Part shown: piece after piece, positions 41,006 through 49,924 of the stretch
Layout: every line of letters starts with the position of its first letter
Numbering within the stretch: position 1 is the stretch's first letter
Assembly (NCBI GenBank): GCA_910584055.1
Contig: CAJTZS010000027.1
Location: 1-53,747 of the forward strand
Origin: an uncultured Muribaculaceae bacterium
Lineage (GTDB): Bacteria > Bacteroidota > Bacteroidia > Bacteroidales > Muribaculaceae
DNA length: 53,747 bases
Direction: 5' to 3'
The notes under the pieces: model-generated
What the model saw: the letters and a program-made list of their open reading frames with translations, nothing else
Told to the model about the DNA's origin: nothing
Databases searched by the model: none
Program-made: the position numbers and the translations under genes

Positions 41006-42619
41006 TCAATATTGAGGATTTTTTAGATTTGGGTTTGCTGTTAGATCCGTGTCTGGAATCGGATAAATATTGTATTTGTCATTTACGGCACGTCCGTCCA
41101 ATACTCCACCTTTCCATTGCCAGATATAAGAATCAGATGTGAACTTTCCAAAGCGGACAAGGTCAGTACGCCTTACCGATTCAAGATAAAGTTCTCGTCC
41201 ACGCTCATCAAGTATAAAATCCAGAGTGAAATCTCCATCAGAAATTTTACCGCTCTCATCTCCGTTATAGGCACGGAGACGAACTTTATTTACAAGATCA
41301 AGAGCTTCTGACCGCGAAATACCGGCTCCACCACGCAATAACGCCTCTGCTGCCATGAGATAGACATCCGCAAGACGAAGCATCGGATAATCTGTGGAGC
41401 ATCCGGTAGCCGCAGAATTGGAAGCAGCTACACCTTCATCTGTAAGATTGGTAAACTTTTCGAAGAAGTAACCCTCAGATTGATTGTCTATCGGGCCGGT
41501 AAAGAACTGTTCCTGTCCATCGGTGTAAAACATTGCACGTGTATCTGCAGTGTTGTTGACATCACCGAACTTAGAAGTGATTTCTCCACGAGCTCGGAAC
41601 ATTCCCCAGCCGTTTGTCAGACCATATTTGGCCGGATCTTGCGAACTGGAGTTGCCACATGACCCACAGATAATGTATGTGCCGCCTCCCCAGGTTACAG
41701 ATGTCGTTGCGTCACAAACCATTGCAAATAATATTTCATGAGTGCGCTTGTGGTTGTCGGCATTGAACAGTTTTGCATAATCTGGCTCCAAATAGAATGA
41801 AGGATTGGAGATGACCTTGTGGCAGGCGGTTATACATTCTGTATAGTATTTGGTATCAACTGTGCCACGATATACGGCACTGTTAAGATATAGTCGTGCA
41901 AGCAATGCCCAAGCTGTCGGTTTACTTGCTCTTCCATACTCATTTGTGTCAGGAAGCGCAGAGACAGAACCTTCGGTAACAAGGTCTTTGAGTTCACTTT
42001 CTACAAAATCAAAGAGACTAACACCATCGTATGCTTCCGGGATGAATCCGGTCACAGGCGTGTTCTCATCAACTTTTGGTCCCTTTCGGTATAAATCAAG
42101 AACCATCCAATAGCTGAATGCTCTCATGAATCGAGCTTCAGATCTGTATGCTCTGATTTCATCCTGTTCTGAAGAGGAGAATTTAGAGATAGATTCATCA
42201 GAACAGTTCCTAAGAAACTCGTTACATAAAGTGATGTTAAAGAACAACCAGTAATATGAGTCCGAAACCCATGAATCTTTGGCACTCCAGTTTATGTAAG
42301 TCAGGTCAACAAGATTATTTCCTGATAGCCACGTATTAGCAACTTCATCTGTTGCTGCTTCCTGTAAGTTAAAATAACCTCTGGAAAAATCCTGACCGTT
42401 GATTGTTGTTAAGTCTCCATTGTCGCCGCCTTGACCCTGACCGGCAAGAACATACGAAGCATATATTTTAGCAAGAACCATTTTATAGTTCTCTGCTTTA
42501 GCGTATACATCTTTCGATGTAGTTTCAGTTACCGGCATCTGATCAAGATCGTCAGTACAACTGGACACCAGCAGACCAAGTACCATCAAAAGGCCGAATA
42601 AAATATTTAATCTTTTCAT
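41006..42619 (-). CDS. SusD/RagB-family glycan-binding lipoprotein
   Basis: 537 residues with lipobox LLVSSCTDD near residue 21. SusD-type helical (TPR-like) core: EIRAYRSEARFMRAFSYWMV with the FLRA-like family signature, TAWALLARLYLNSAVY, LRLADVYLMAAEALLRGG. The C-terminal RTDLVRFGKF and YPIPDTDLTANPNLKNPQY are typical. It forms the lid of the SusC transporter. It starts 11 bases after susC. Confidence 0.95.
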   Translation of the reverse strand: MKRLNILFGLLMVLGLLVSSCTDDLDQMPVTETTSKDVYAKAENYKMVLAKIYASYVLAGQGQGGDNGDLTTINGQDFSRGYFNLQEAATDEVANTWLSGNNLVDLTYINWSAKDSWVSDSYYWLFFNITLCNEFLRNCSDESISKFSSSEQDEIRAYRSEARFMRAFSYWMVLDLYRKGPKVDENTPVTGFIPEAYDGVSLFDFVESELKDLVTEGSVSALPDTNEYGRASKPTAWALLARLYLNSAVYRGTVDTKYYTECITACHKVISNPSFYLEPDYAKLFNADNHKRTHEILFAMVCDATTSVTWGGGTYIICGSCGNSSSQDPAKYGLTNGWGMFRARGEITSKFGDVNNTADTRAMFYTDGQEQFFTGPIDNQSEGYFFEKFTNLTDEGVAASNSAATGCSTDYPMLRLADVYLMAAEALLRGGAGISRSEALDLVNKVRLRAYNGDESGKISDGDFTLDFILDERGRELYLESVRRTDLVRFGKFTSDSYIWQWKGGVLDGRAVNDKYNIYPIPDTDLTANPNLKNPQY

Positions 42620-42629
42620 TGTAGTAATA

Positions 42630-45599
42630 TTAGAAATTGAGGCCGATAGTTACAGAATATGTCCTTGGACGAGGATAAACCGCTGTGTCCACTCCATTTC
42701 CGGATTCAGGATCCACACCTTTGTATTTGGTTATTGTGAATACATTTTGCACCATTGCGGAAACATGAAGATTCAGACTCTTGTATACTTGACCGAAGTC
42801 ATAGGTGAGCTGTAAATTATCCATCTTAAGGAACGAGGCGTTTTCAAGATAATAATCACTCAGGAACTGACGGCGAGTAAAGCGGGTGTCGAGGAAACTA
42901 CGGTTGAGATTATTGAGCTGATAGTCATTGTAGCTCATTGTTTCCCATGCTCCGGTATTCATTGCCATACCGTTAAAGATATAACCTCCGATATTGGCAC
43001 GGAGTGAGGTCGACAGAGACCATTTCTTGTAGCGTAGCTGTGTGGAAAGTCCAAGAATCCAATCAGGAGCCGGAGAATGACAGTGATAGCGGTCATTGTT
43101 TGTAATCTGACCGTCTCCATCAAGATCAGCATATAATCCCTCTATGGGCCTGCCGGTTTCCTGATCATAGAGTTGTTTATAGAGATAGAACGAGTAAGGA
43201 GCGTAGTCAGTGGAGAATACTTGCATCTGGTAAGCATCAATCCAAGGACCGACTTCTGTATCAGGGCTTGGTGCACCGGGTGTAAGAGTAAGATTTTTAA
43301 TTCTAACTTGTTGCCAAGCGGCATTTGCAGTTACATCCCATGACCAGTCCTTATTGCTGATGAGGTGTGCTGTCACAGCGAGTTCAAGACCTTTTGAATC
43401 TACATTACCGACATTTTCAAGCATGAGTTTGTCGAAATTTGTACCGGCAGGTACGGGAACAGTAGCAAGCAGGTTTTCTGTTTTGCGAGTATAGAAATCT
43501 GCTGAGAATGTAAAACGATTCTCCAACAATGCCAAATCTATACCATAGTTCCACGATTTTGTGGTTTCCCATTTCAAATCGGGATTGTATGCCTCAGGAC
43601 GATAAGTATAGACAGGATTACCTCCAAACATATACTGGGCACCGTCAAGACCGGGAGTATATACTGGTATGTATCCATAATTGGTTATACCGTCCTGCTG
43701 ACCTGTAACGCCGTATGATGCTCTAAGTTTTAAATCATTGACCCAGCCACGCAGAGGTTCAAAGAAATTTTCCTGTGAGATACGCCATGCAAGAGCGACG
43801 GATGGGAATGTACCCCAACGGTTATCTTTAGAAAAACGTGAAGAACCATCACGACGGACTGTTGCTGTCAGGAGATAACGGTTCATGAACGTATAGTTCA
43901 GACGTCCATAGTATGATATCAGAGAGTGTCGCTGATCAGTTGCTGCCGAGGTTGATTGCTGTACCCCGTCAGCATTTAGGACAGCATAGAATGGGGTTGT
44001 ATATTTCCAATACTGGTAATCGTAACCGAATGTTACGTCAACATTGGAGTTTATGGCATCAAAATCGCGGTTATAGTTTGCATAAACCGTAAGGAGTTTA
44101 TTGTAGTTCTTCTGCGGACCATATTTGTAGTCACGACCGCCCGTAGTGTAGTAAGATATAGCCTCTTTGGGCACAAATATTTTACCTTCACCTTTCGACC
44201 AGTCATAACCTCCGGTAGCATGGAGTCTCAAACCTTTCACCCATCGAATGTTCCAATCAACGTCAATATTACCGATAACACGATATACATCAGATGTCGA
44301 TTTATACTGATTTAGGCGACCGAGAGCATTGGCAAGCGCACCAGTAACGGGGATGCCGTTGGCATCCACAGCTTCGTTGTAACCGCCGAAAGCATCATTG
44401 CCGGAATATACGGGTATGGTAGGATTAAGTGTAGCGCCACCCCAGATAGCATCGTTATCAGCAAATCGGTTTTTGGAATAAGTACCTTTAAGGCTAAACT
44501 GAAATCTCAGTTCATCCCGGAAGAAAGAGGGAGTAAGATTTAGATTCCCGGTGAATCGTTTGGCATTATCAGTTTTGAGAATACCATCCTGATAATATGC
44601 ACCGGCAGAAACACGGAACGGAAGCCATGATGCCGCACGACCAGAAACACTAAGGTTATTATCTGTGCCAAAAGCTGTCTGATAAATCTGATCGTTCCAA
44701 TTTGTGCGACTATTACCAAGAAGTGATTTCTGACGAGCTGTTCCAAGTTCATTCACAATTCCTATGAACTCATCTGTAGAAAGCATATCAGATGTTTTAG
44801 TTTTAGTTGAAAGTGAATTCGTAGTCTGGAATGAAACCTTTATACCATCACCTTTTCCTTTTTTTGTTGTGATAATAATTACACCGTTTGAAGCACGAGA
44901 ACCATAAATAGCTGTTGAAGACGCATCTTTCAGGATGGTCATACTCTCGATATCATTCGGGTTTATCAAACTTAGAAAATTTCCACTTCCACTCACAGAG
45001 CCACCGACTTCCATAGGTACACCATCAAGAACAATCAGGGGATCGTTTGACGCATTGAGTGAGGCACCTCCACGCACGCGAATGGTTGACCCGGATGTTG
45101 GAGAACCGCCACCATTAACAATCTGGACACCTGCGATTTTACCGTTTACAAGTTCCTCAGGCGATGAAATCATACCTTTGTTGAAGTCTTTTTCGCTTAC
45201 TGTAGAAACAGAGCCAGTCAAATCATCCTTCTTGCGGACACCATAACCAATTACCACAACTTCATCGAGGACTTCATTGTTAGGTTTAAGGGTTACATCC
45301 ATTACATCCGAAGTAATGTCAACCGTAAGGTTTTCGTAACCTACATAAGAGAATGTAAGTTGTTTCGCTGTTGTAGGAACTTTCAAAGTATAATGGCCAT
45401 CCAAATCGGTAGCCGCACCTATTGGTTCTCCTACAACTTTTACCGATGCGCCAATTAATGGCTCTCCGGTCTCGTCAATGACAGTACCCGTTACTGTCCG
45501 TTGATTCTGGGCATAAGCCGAAACGGGTATAAGGAGTATTGAGAGAATCAATCCCAGTAGCCAGCTCCTTGATTCGGCATAGCCAATTGCTTTGTCCAT
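42630..45599 (-). CDS. SusC/RagA-family TonB-dependent transporter
   Basis: 989 residues. Signal region SWLLGLILSILLIPVSAYAQ near 13-31, then a carboxypeptidase-like domain (RTVTGTVIDETGEPLIGASV), the TonB box and plug (VVVIGYGVRKKDDLTGSVST, IRVRGGASLNASNDPLIVLD) and the barrel with the SusC-type end (YPRPRTYSVTIGLNF, terminal Phe). It imports galactan oligosaccharides across the outer membrane with TonB energy. It is the first gene of the main PUL operon, downstream of a -7 box at 45717-45724. Confidence 0.95.
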   Translation of the reverse strand: MDKAIGYAESRSWLLGLILSILLIPVSAYAQNQRTVTGTVIDETGEPLIGASVKVVGEPIGAATDLDGHYTLKVPTTAKQLTFSYVGYENLTVDITSDVMDVTLKPNNEVLDEVVVIGYGVRKKDDLTGSVSTVSEKDFNKGMISSPEELVNGKIAGVQIVNGGGSPTSGSTIRVRGGASLNASNDPLIVLDGVPMEVGGSVSGSGNFLSLINPNDIESMTILKDASSTAIYGSRASNGVIIITTKKGKGDGIKVSFQTTNSLSTKTKTSDMLSTDEFIGIVNELGTARQKSLLGNSRTNWNDQIYQTAFGTDNNLSVSGRAASWLPFRVSAGAYYQDGILKTDNAKRFTGNLNLTPSFFRDELRFQFSLKGTYSKNRFADNDAIWGGATLNPTIPVYSGNDAFGGYNEAVDANGIPVTGALANALGRLNQYKSTSDVYRVIGNIDVDWNIRWVKGLRLHATGGYDWSKGEGKIFVPKEAISYYTTGGRDYKYGPQKNYNKLLTVYANYNRDFDAINSNVDVTFGYDYQYWKYTTPFYAVLNADGVQQSTSAATDQRHSLISYYGRLNYTFMNRYLLTATVRRDGSSRFSKDNRWGTFPSVALAWRISQENFFEPLRGWVNDLKLRASYGVTGQQDGITNYGYIPVYTPGLDGAQYMFGGNPVYTYRPEAYNPDLKWETTKSWNYGIDLALLENRFTFSADFYTRKTENLLATVPVPAGTNFDKLMLENVGNVDSKGLELAVTAHLISNKDWSWDVTANAAWQQVRIKNLTLTPGAPSPDTEVGPWIDAYQMQVFSTDYAPYSFYLYKQLYDQETGRPIEGLYADLDGDGQITNNDRYHCHSPAPDWILGLSTQLRYKKWSLSTSLRANIGGYIFNGMAMNTGAWETMSYNDYQLNNLNRSFLDTRFTRRQFLSDYYLENASFLKMDNLQLTYDFGQVYKSLNLHVSAMVQNVFTITKYKGVDPESGNGVDTAVYPRPRTYSVTIGLNF

Positions 45600-45645
45600 T
45601 AGAAATGCTTATTGTTGTTTAATTTGAAAATTTTTTAAGGTGATC

Positions 45646-45663
45646 AAATGGTATTAGCCATTT
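45646..45663 (-). promoter_or_regulatory. Hairpin in the susC leader
   Basis: AAATGG-TATTAG-CCATTT, a 6-bp perfect stem in the predicted 5' untranslated leader of susC, about 50 bases before the start codon. Confidence 0.35.
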
Positions 45664-45716
45664 CCAAATCTAAAAACAATCTCTTTTACCTATAAAATGT
45701 ACCTTTTGTCTATTTG

Positions 45717-45724
45717 CAAAGTTA
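45717..45724 (-). promoter_or_regulatory. -7 box of the susC operon promoter
   Basis: CAAAGTTA on the plus strand (TAACTTTG on the minus strand) fits TAnnTTTG. It implies a leader of about 110 bases. The activator half-sites at 45755 and 45776 lie 31 and 52 bases upstream of it. Confidence 0.6.
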
Positions 45725-45754
45725 CTTTACATATAGGAGCACTCGATGTTATTA

Positions 45755-45782
45755 TCGGACAATTAATGCAACAAATTAGACC
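45755..45782. promoter_or_regulatory. Predicted HTCS operator upstream of susC
   Basis: Half-sites TCGGACA (45755-45761) and TTAGACC (45776-45782) start 21 bp apart. The whole 28-base block matches 23 positions of 49825-49852 upstream of the HTCS gene. Confidence 0.6.
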
Positions 45783-45812
45783 AGCCCAATTTTAGACGGC
45801 TAAAAGTGGGCT
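45783..45812 (-). terminator. Hairpin after the HTCS gene
   Basis: AGCCCA-a-TTTTAG-ACGG-CTAAAA-g-TGGGCT, a near-perfect 12-bp stem with one mismatch, 11 bases after the HTCS stop. No T run follows on the minus strand, so it is a terminator-like or 3'-end stabilising structure. Confidence 0.55.
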
Positions 45813-45822
45813 GTTTGTCCTA

Positions 45823-48800
45823 TTATTTGCCTATTGATTCATCATCCGACTGATATTGGCTTGGTTTAACCCCAAATTGATTTTGGAAGCATTTGGCAAA
45901 ATAAGATGGGGTCTTGAACCCTACCATATAACTTATCTCGGAAACTGTAAATCTATGCTGGCTCAAAAGCACTGCCGCTTTCTGAAGTCTGACGCTTCGG
46001 ATATAATCTAATGGAGCAATACCCATATACTTTTTGATAAGTCGATAAAGCTGTTTGTTAGGTATACCACTTTTCTCGCAAAGGAGGTTTACATTCAAAT
46101 CAGGGTCTGAAATGTTATCCTCGATGATTTTAGCGATCTTTGCAAGAGACTTTTCGTTTATAGACTCCGCTTCTATGGGCTTGGATTCAGCTTCAGCGAT
46201 GGCTTGGATTCGTACACGCTCTTTGATTTCTGTTCGACCTTTTAAAAGCTGATTTATGCGTCCTAATAAGGCTGATGGTTCAAATGGCTTTGTCATGAAT
46301 ACATCAATGCCGAGTTTAATACTTTCATTCTCTGTTTTGTTGTCTGATTTTGCTGTCAACATGATTGTTGGTATTGATGAAAGACGAGGATTCTGCTTCA
46401 TCCGTTTCACCATTTCCAACCCACTCATTATCGGCATCATCTCATCAACTATAATCAAATCTGGCACAAATGAAGCTGCAATCGCGAGTCCGGAACGGCC
46501 GTTTTCTGAAGAAAGAAAAGTAAACTTATCCTTAAGAATATCCATTATGAATCCGGATATCTGTAAGTTATCTTCAACTATAAGAATCTTAGGTTTATTA
46601 GTGTCTTCAGTAGTAGTGTCCGTATGATTCTGTGGAATCACTTTTTCAGTGACAGGTAATGTTACTACAAAAGATGTCCCAAGCCCCTCCTTACTATAAA
46701 GGTTAATGTTGCCTCCCATAAGTTCAAGATATTTCTTTATCAAGTATAATCCAAGACCGGTACCTTCTCGTAGTTTAGATGTTGCAGGTGCTCTAAACAT
46801 TCGTTGGAAGACAAGTGATTGGTCCATATCAGAGATACCAACACCATCATCCGATACTATGATTTCAACATTACTGTTTTGCTTGCTAATACCCAAAGAT
46901 ATAGTAGATCCCTCATCGGAATATTTACACGCATTTGATAGAAGATTTGTAATCACGGATTCAAATTTGACAGCATCAGCCTCAATAAGAATCTGTGGAT
47001 TTGAGGTATGGAAAACAAATTTTTTCTGTGAATTATTTTCTTTGAATACCTCAAATACACCTTTACAGAATTCTACGACATCGAAAATTGAAAGTATCAG
47101 AAGGTTTTCATCTGTATCTTCAAGATGCTGCAATTCCAATGTGCGATGTATCATATTGTTAAGTCTGACGGCATTGTCATACACTGTTTCGAGATTCTTC
47201 TTGCTTTCCGGGTCTTTTGTCCGTTCTTTCATTAGACTCACCGGACCAAGAATCATAGACAATGGTGTTTTCAAATCATGTGATATAGTAGAGAGAAATG
47301 AAAGTTTACGCTCGACATTTTCCAGAGCAGTCTGTCTTTCTTGTTCTTGAAAGACACGGATATTCTTTTTCCTTGTGTACCACACAATCCAATATATAAC
47401 TGCTAAGACTATAATAATATATAGCAGAATAGCCCACCACGAAAGAGCCAAAGGCGGGTTTACGGTTAAGGGTATTGAAATGGGAGCAGCAGGCGATCCG
47501 ACAGTCTTTACAAGCACGCTATAATCACCCATCGTCAAATCCGAAAATGTTATTGTGTTTGATCCTTCCGGCATTACAATCCAACCATCTATGGTGTCAG
47601 TTGGTGATTCGGCAAGTTTATACATATACCTTTGCACAGTCTCTGGAGAATAGTTGAGCGTACTTACGACTAAAGTAATGTTTCCGCCATACGGAATTTC
47701 TATTCCTCGCACACCATTTTGTATATCGGATAGATTAAGATGTCCCTCACCCCTGTCATTGAGTACCATCTTAATAGATTTATAATCCATTGTGTTACCA
47801 ATCAGATTTCTGTCTACTTCGAGTATTTCATCGGTACCACCGAGATACACCTTATTGTTTATGGTGTCTTCATACACGGCTGTATATGATTTTTGTGGTA
47901 TCGGAAGTAATACAGCATTCAATGAATTTCCATCAACATTCCATACATTGCTTTGTGTGGAAATCCACATGCCATTACCCACTTTGCCCATTGCAAGGGT
48001 AGTTTCATCGCTGTTCGTATACGGAAATCTGACAATTTTGAAATCATCGTTGTCGAATATTATTACACCTCCCTTGAACGCACACCAGATTCTTCCTTTG
48101 TTATCAGCGCAAATATTAGTTGGATACCCTCCAGCGATCTCAAATATGTCATATTTAACCATTTGTTTGTTTCTGGGGGTGTATTTGGCTAATGCGTTAT
48201 CACGAAATAATAAAATCCATAGATTCCCTTCGTTATCTTTTATGACATTATTAACGAGATTGTTTGCCAATGAAATACCCAAAGTATTATGCGTGTCAGC
48301 ATTGATAGCCATATCAGAAACTACTGTTTCTCCATGCTCCTTAAATTTACCTTTATTCACATAATGCAATCCATTCAAAAAGCTACCAATCCAAAAGTAT
48401 CCTTCATCTTCTACCAAAGCATAGACCCAATTAGAATTATGTTCCCCTATACTGTCTACAATATGGAATACATCAAAACTGTTATTTTTAGGATTATGCC
48501 TGTTAACTCCTCCGTCTGTTGCAAACCACATCGAGTTCTCATTATCTTCATAAATAGCTCTGACTCTATTATGTGATAAGGAGTTAGTAAACTCAGAATG
48601 TCTATACCAATAAGGTGTAGAATCATCTGACAAACGAATCAGGCCATTTGTGCCACCAAACCATAAATTATCTTTGCTATCTCGATATATTGAGTGAATT
48701 TCATTTCCTTCTCCTGAATGAGCAAGAGCACTAAGTTTAATTGTGCGTAACGAACTGGAATTGGACGCAATGGAAAACCCTCGTTCATGCCCGGTCCATA

Positions 48801-49737
48801 CATTATGCTGTTCGTCAGCATATATACACCATATTTCGTTGTCAGCAAGACTTAATTCTTGTCGTGAATCATGTCTATAATGCTTGACTGAATCTTTATA
48901 TAAATCAAAAACACCATTATCTGTTCCAATCAGGACATGACCATTGTCACCGTTTGATAGGCTCTTGATGTTATTGCTTTCAACAGGAATCACTTTCTCC
49001 CAATGCTCATTAGCTGGAGAGTATTTATATAGATAGCCTTCACCGCCAACATAAATACTTTCATTATCGTCCGTTTCAAGAAGACAATTTGCAAATAATG
49101 AATATTGATCTGTACTATCTATACGTATTTTAAGCGGTTTGAAAGTCTTAGATTGTGAATCCCATCTTGCTACACCTTTATATGTTCCAACATATATAAT
49201 GCCACGGCTGTCGCGCAATATAGAATATACTGATTTGTGAGGTAAGCCAGTTGAATAATCATTAATATCCTTATATTCGAGGTTTAGTCTGCTGATACCA
49301 TTTAAGCCGCCAATCCACAGGTCATCTTCCAACAATATCATAGTTCTGATTTCTTTTGGAGTTTCCGTTTCATACATTGATACCACTCCTGAAAGATAGT
49401 CATAGACCAAAAGACCATTGTTGCTGCCAATGTATAGTTTGTCTTTTCTTTCTAATATAGAATATATTTGAGTCCCGAACAACTCATTTTCACCAACAGG
49501 ATGAGTAGTAACCCCATCGTAGAAATATAGTCCGCTATTTGTACCAAGCCACATCAGGCCTCGACTATCCTTGAAAATACAGAAGACTGCTGTTTTTTTG
49601 TCGTCTACGGTTACGTTTTTCCATGATAATTCAGGTTCCGGAAGTTGCGGCGCAGACTTGCCATACGCGGGGATAGAAAGAGCCAATACTACTAAGATTA
49701 GCCTGATTGCGTTCTTGAAGATATTTCTAATGCCCAT
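45823..49737 (-). CDS. Hybrid two-component system sensor-regulator (HTCS) of the PUL
   Basis: 1304 residues from ATG 49737; an ATG at 49767 lies on the -7 box and is rejected. Signal peptide MGIRNIFKNAIRLILVVLAL. A periplasmic sensor of repeated propeller blades (for example GLMWLGTNSGLYFYDG, NLWFGGTNGLIRLSDD) plus a Y_Y_Y-type domain, transmembrane helix at about 764-789, histidine kinase (STISHDLKTPLSMILG, His near 820; ATPase motif GTGLGLYLIKKYLEL), receiver (LIIVDEMMPIMSG, Asp near 1096) and AraC HTH (VSEISYMVGFKTPSYFAKCF). It should sense galactan fragments and activate the PUL directly. Confidence 0.95.
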   Translation of the reverse strand: MGIRNIFKNAIRLILVVLALSIPAYGKSAPQLPEPELSWKNVTVDDKKTAVFCIFKDSRGLMWLGTNSGLYFYDGVTTHPVGENELFGTQIYSILERKDKLYIGSNNGLLVYDYLSGVVSMYETETPKEIRTMILLEDDLWIGGLNGISRLNLEYKDINDYSTGLPHKSVYSILRDSRGIIYVGTYKGVARWDSQSKTFKPLKIRIDSTDQYSLFANCLLETDDNESIYVGGEGYLYKYSPANEHWEKVIPVESNNIKSLSNGDNGHVLIGTDNGVFDLYKDSVKHYRHDSRQELSLADNEIWCIYADEQHNVWTGHERGFSIASNSSSLRTIKLSALAHSGEGNEIHSIYRDSKDNLWFGGTNGLIRLSDDSTPYWYRHSEFTNSLSHNRVRAIYEDNENSMWFATDGGVNRHNPKNNSFDVFHIVDSIGEHNSNWVYALVEDEGYFWIGSFLNGLHYVNKGKFKEHGETVVSDMAINADTHNTLGISLANNLVNNVIKDNEGNLWILLFRDNALAKYTPRNKQMVKYDIFEIAGGYPTNICADNKGRIWCAFKGGVIIFDNDDFKIVRFPYTNSDETTLAMGKVGNGMWISTQSNVWNVDGNSLNAVLLPIPQKSYTAVYEDTINNKVYLGGTDEILEVDRNLIGNTMDYKSIKMVLNDRGEGHLNLSDIQNGVRGIEIPYGGNITLVVSTLNYSPETVQRYMYKLAESPTDTIDGWIVMPEGSNTITFSDLTMGDYSVLVKTVGSPAAPISIPLTVNPPLALSWWAILLYIIIVLAVIYWIVWYTRKKNIRVFQEQERQTALENVERKLSFLSTISHDLKTPLSMILGPVSLMKERTKDPESKKNLETVYDNAVRLNNMIHRTLELQHLEDTDENLLILSIFDVVEFCKGVFEVFKENNSQKKFVFHTSNPQILIEADAVKFESVITNLLSNACKYSDEGSTISLGISKQNSNVEIIVSDDGVGISDMDQSLVFQRMFRAPATSKLREGTGLGLYLIKKYLELMGGNINLYSKEGLGTSFVVTLPVTEKVIPQNHTDTTTEDTNKPKILIVEDNLQISGFIMDILKDKFTFLSSENGRSGLAIAASFVPDLIIVDEMMPIMSGLEMVKRMKQNPRLSSIPTIMLTAKSDNKTENESIKLGIDVFMTKPFEPSALLGRINQLLKGRTEIKERVRIQAIAEAESKPIEAESINEKSLAKIAKIIEDNISDPDLNVNLLCEKSGIPNKQLYRLIKKYMGIAPLDYIRSVRLQKAAVLLSQHRFTVSEISYMVGFKTPSYFAKCFQNQFGVKPSQYQSDDESIGK

Positions 49738-49764
49738 GATTCTGACTGGTATTAAATCTATATG

Positions 49765-49772
49765 CAAAGTTA
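49765..49772 (-). promoter_or_regulatory. -7 box of the HTCS gene
   Basis: CAAAGTTA (TAACTTTG on the minus strand), 28 bases upstream of ATG 49737. It supports the downstream start, since an ATG at 49767 would be within the promoter. Confidence 0.5.
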
Positions 49773-49812
49773 CTAATTATAAATCATGTAGCTTTTGAGT
49801 CACTACAACAAA

Positions 49813-49852
49813 TTAGACAACATTTCGGACGATGTATGCAACAGATTGGACC
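49813..49852. promoter_or_regulatory. Predicted HTCS operator upstream of the HTCS gene
   Basis: Half-sites TTAGACA (49813-49819), TCGGACG (49825-49831) and TTGGACC (49846-49852). The last two start 21 bp apart as at susC. Suggests autoregulation. Confidence 0.55.
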
Positions 49853-49924
49853 CATATACAATAAACCCCACGCCAATATGATTTTAATTGACATGAGGTT
49901 TACTTTAAATATTTAGAATAATTG

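Noticed and set aside
49738..49767. HTCS start at ATG 49767
   Set aside because: This ATG overlaps a TAACTTTG promoter box, and the signal peptide begins at the ATG 49737.
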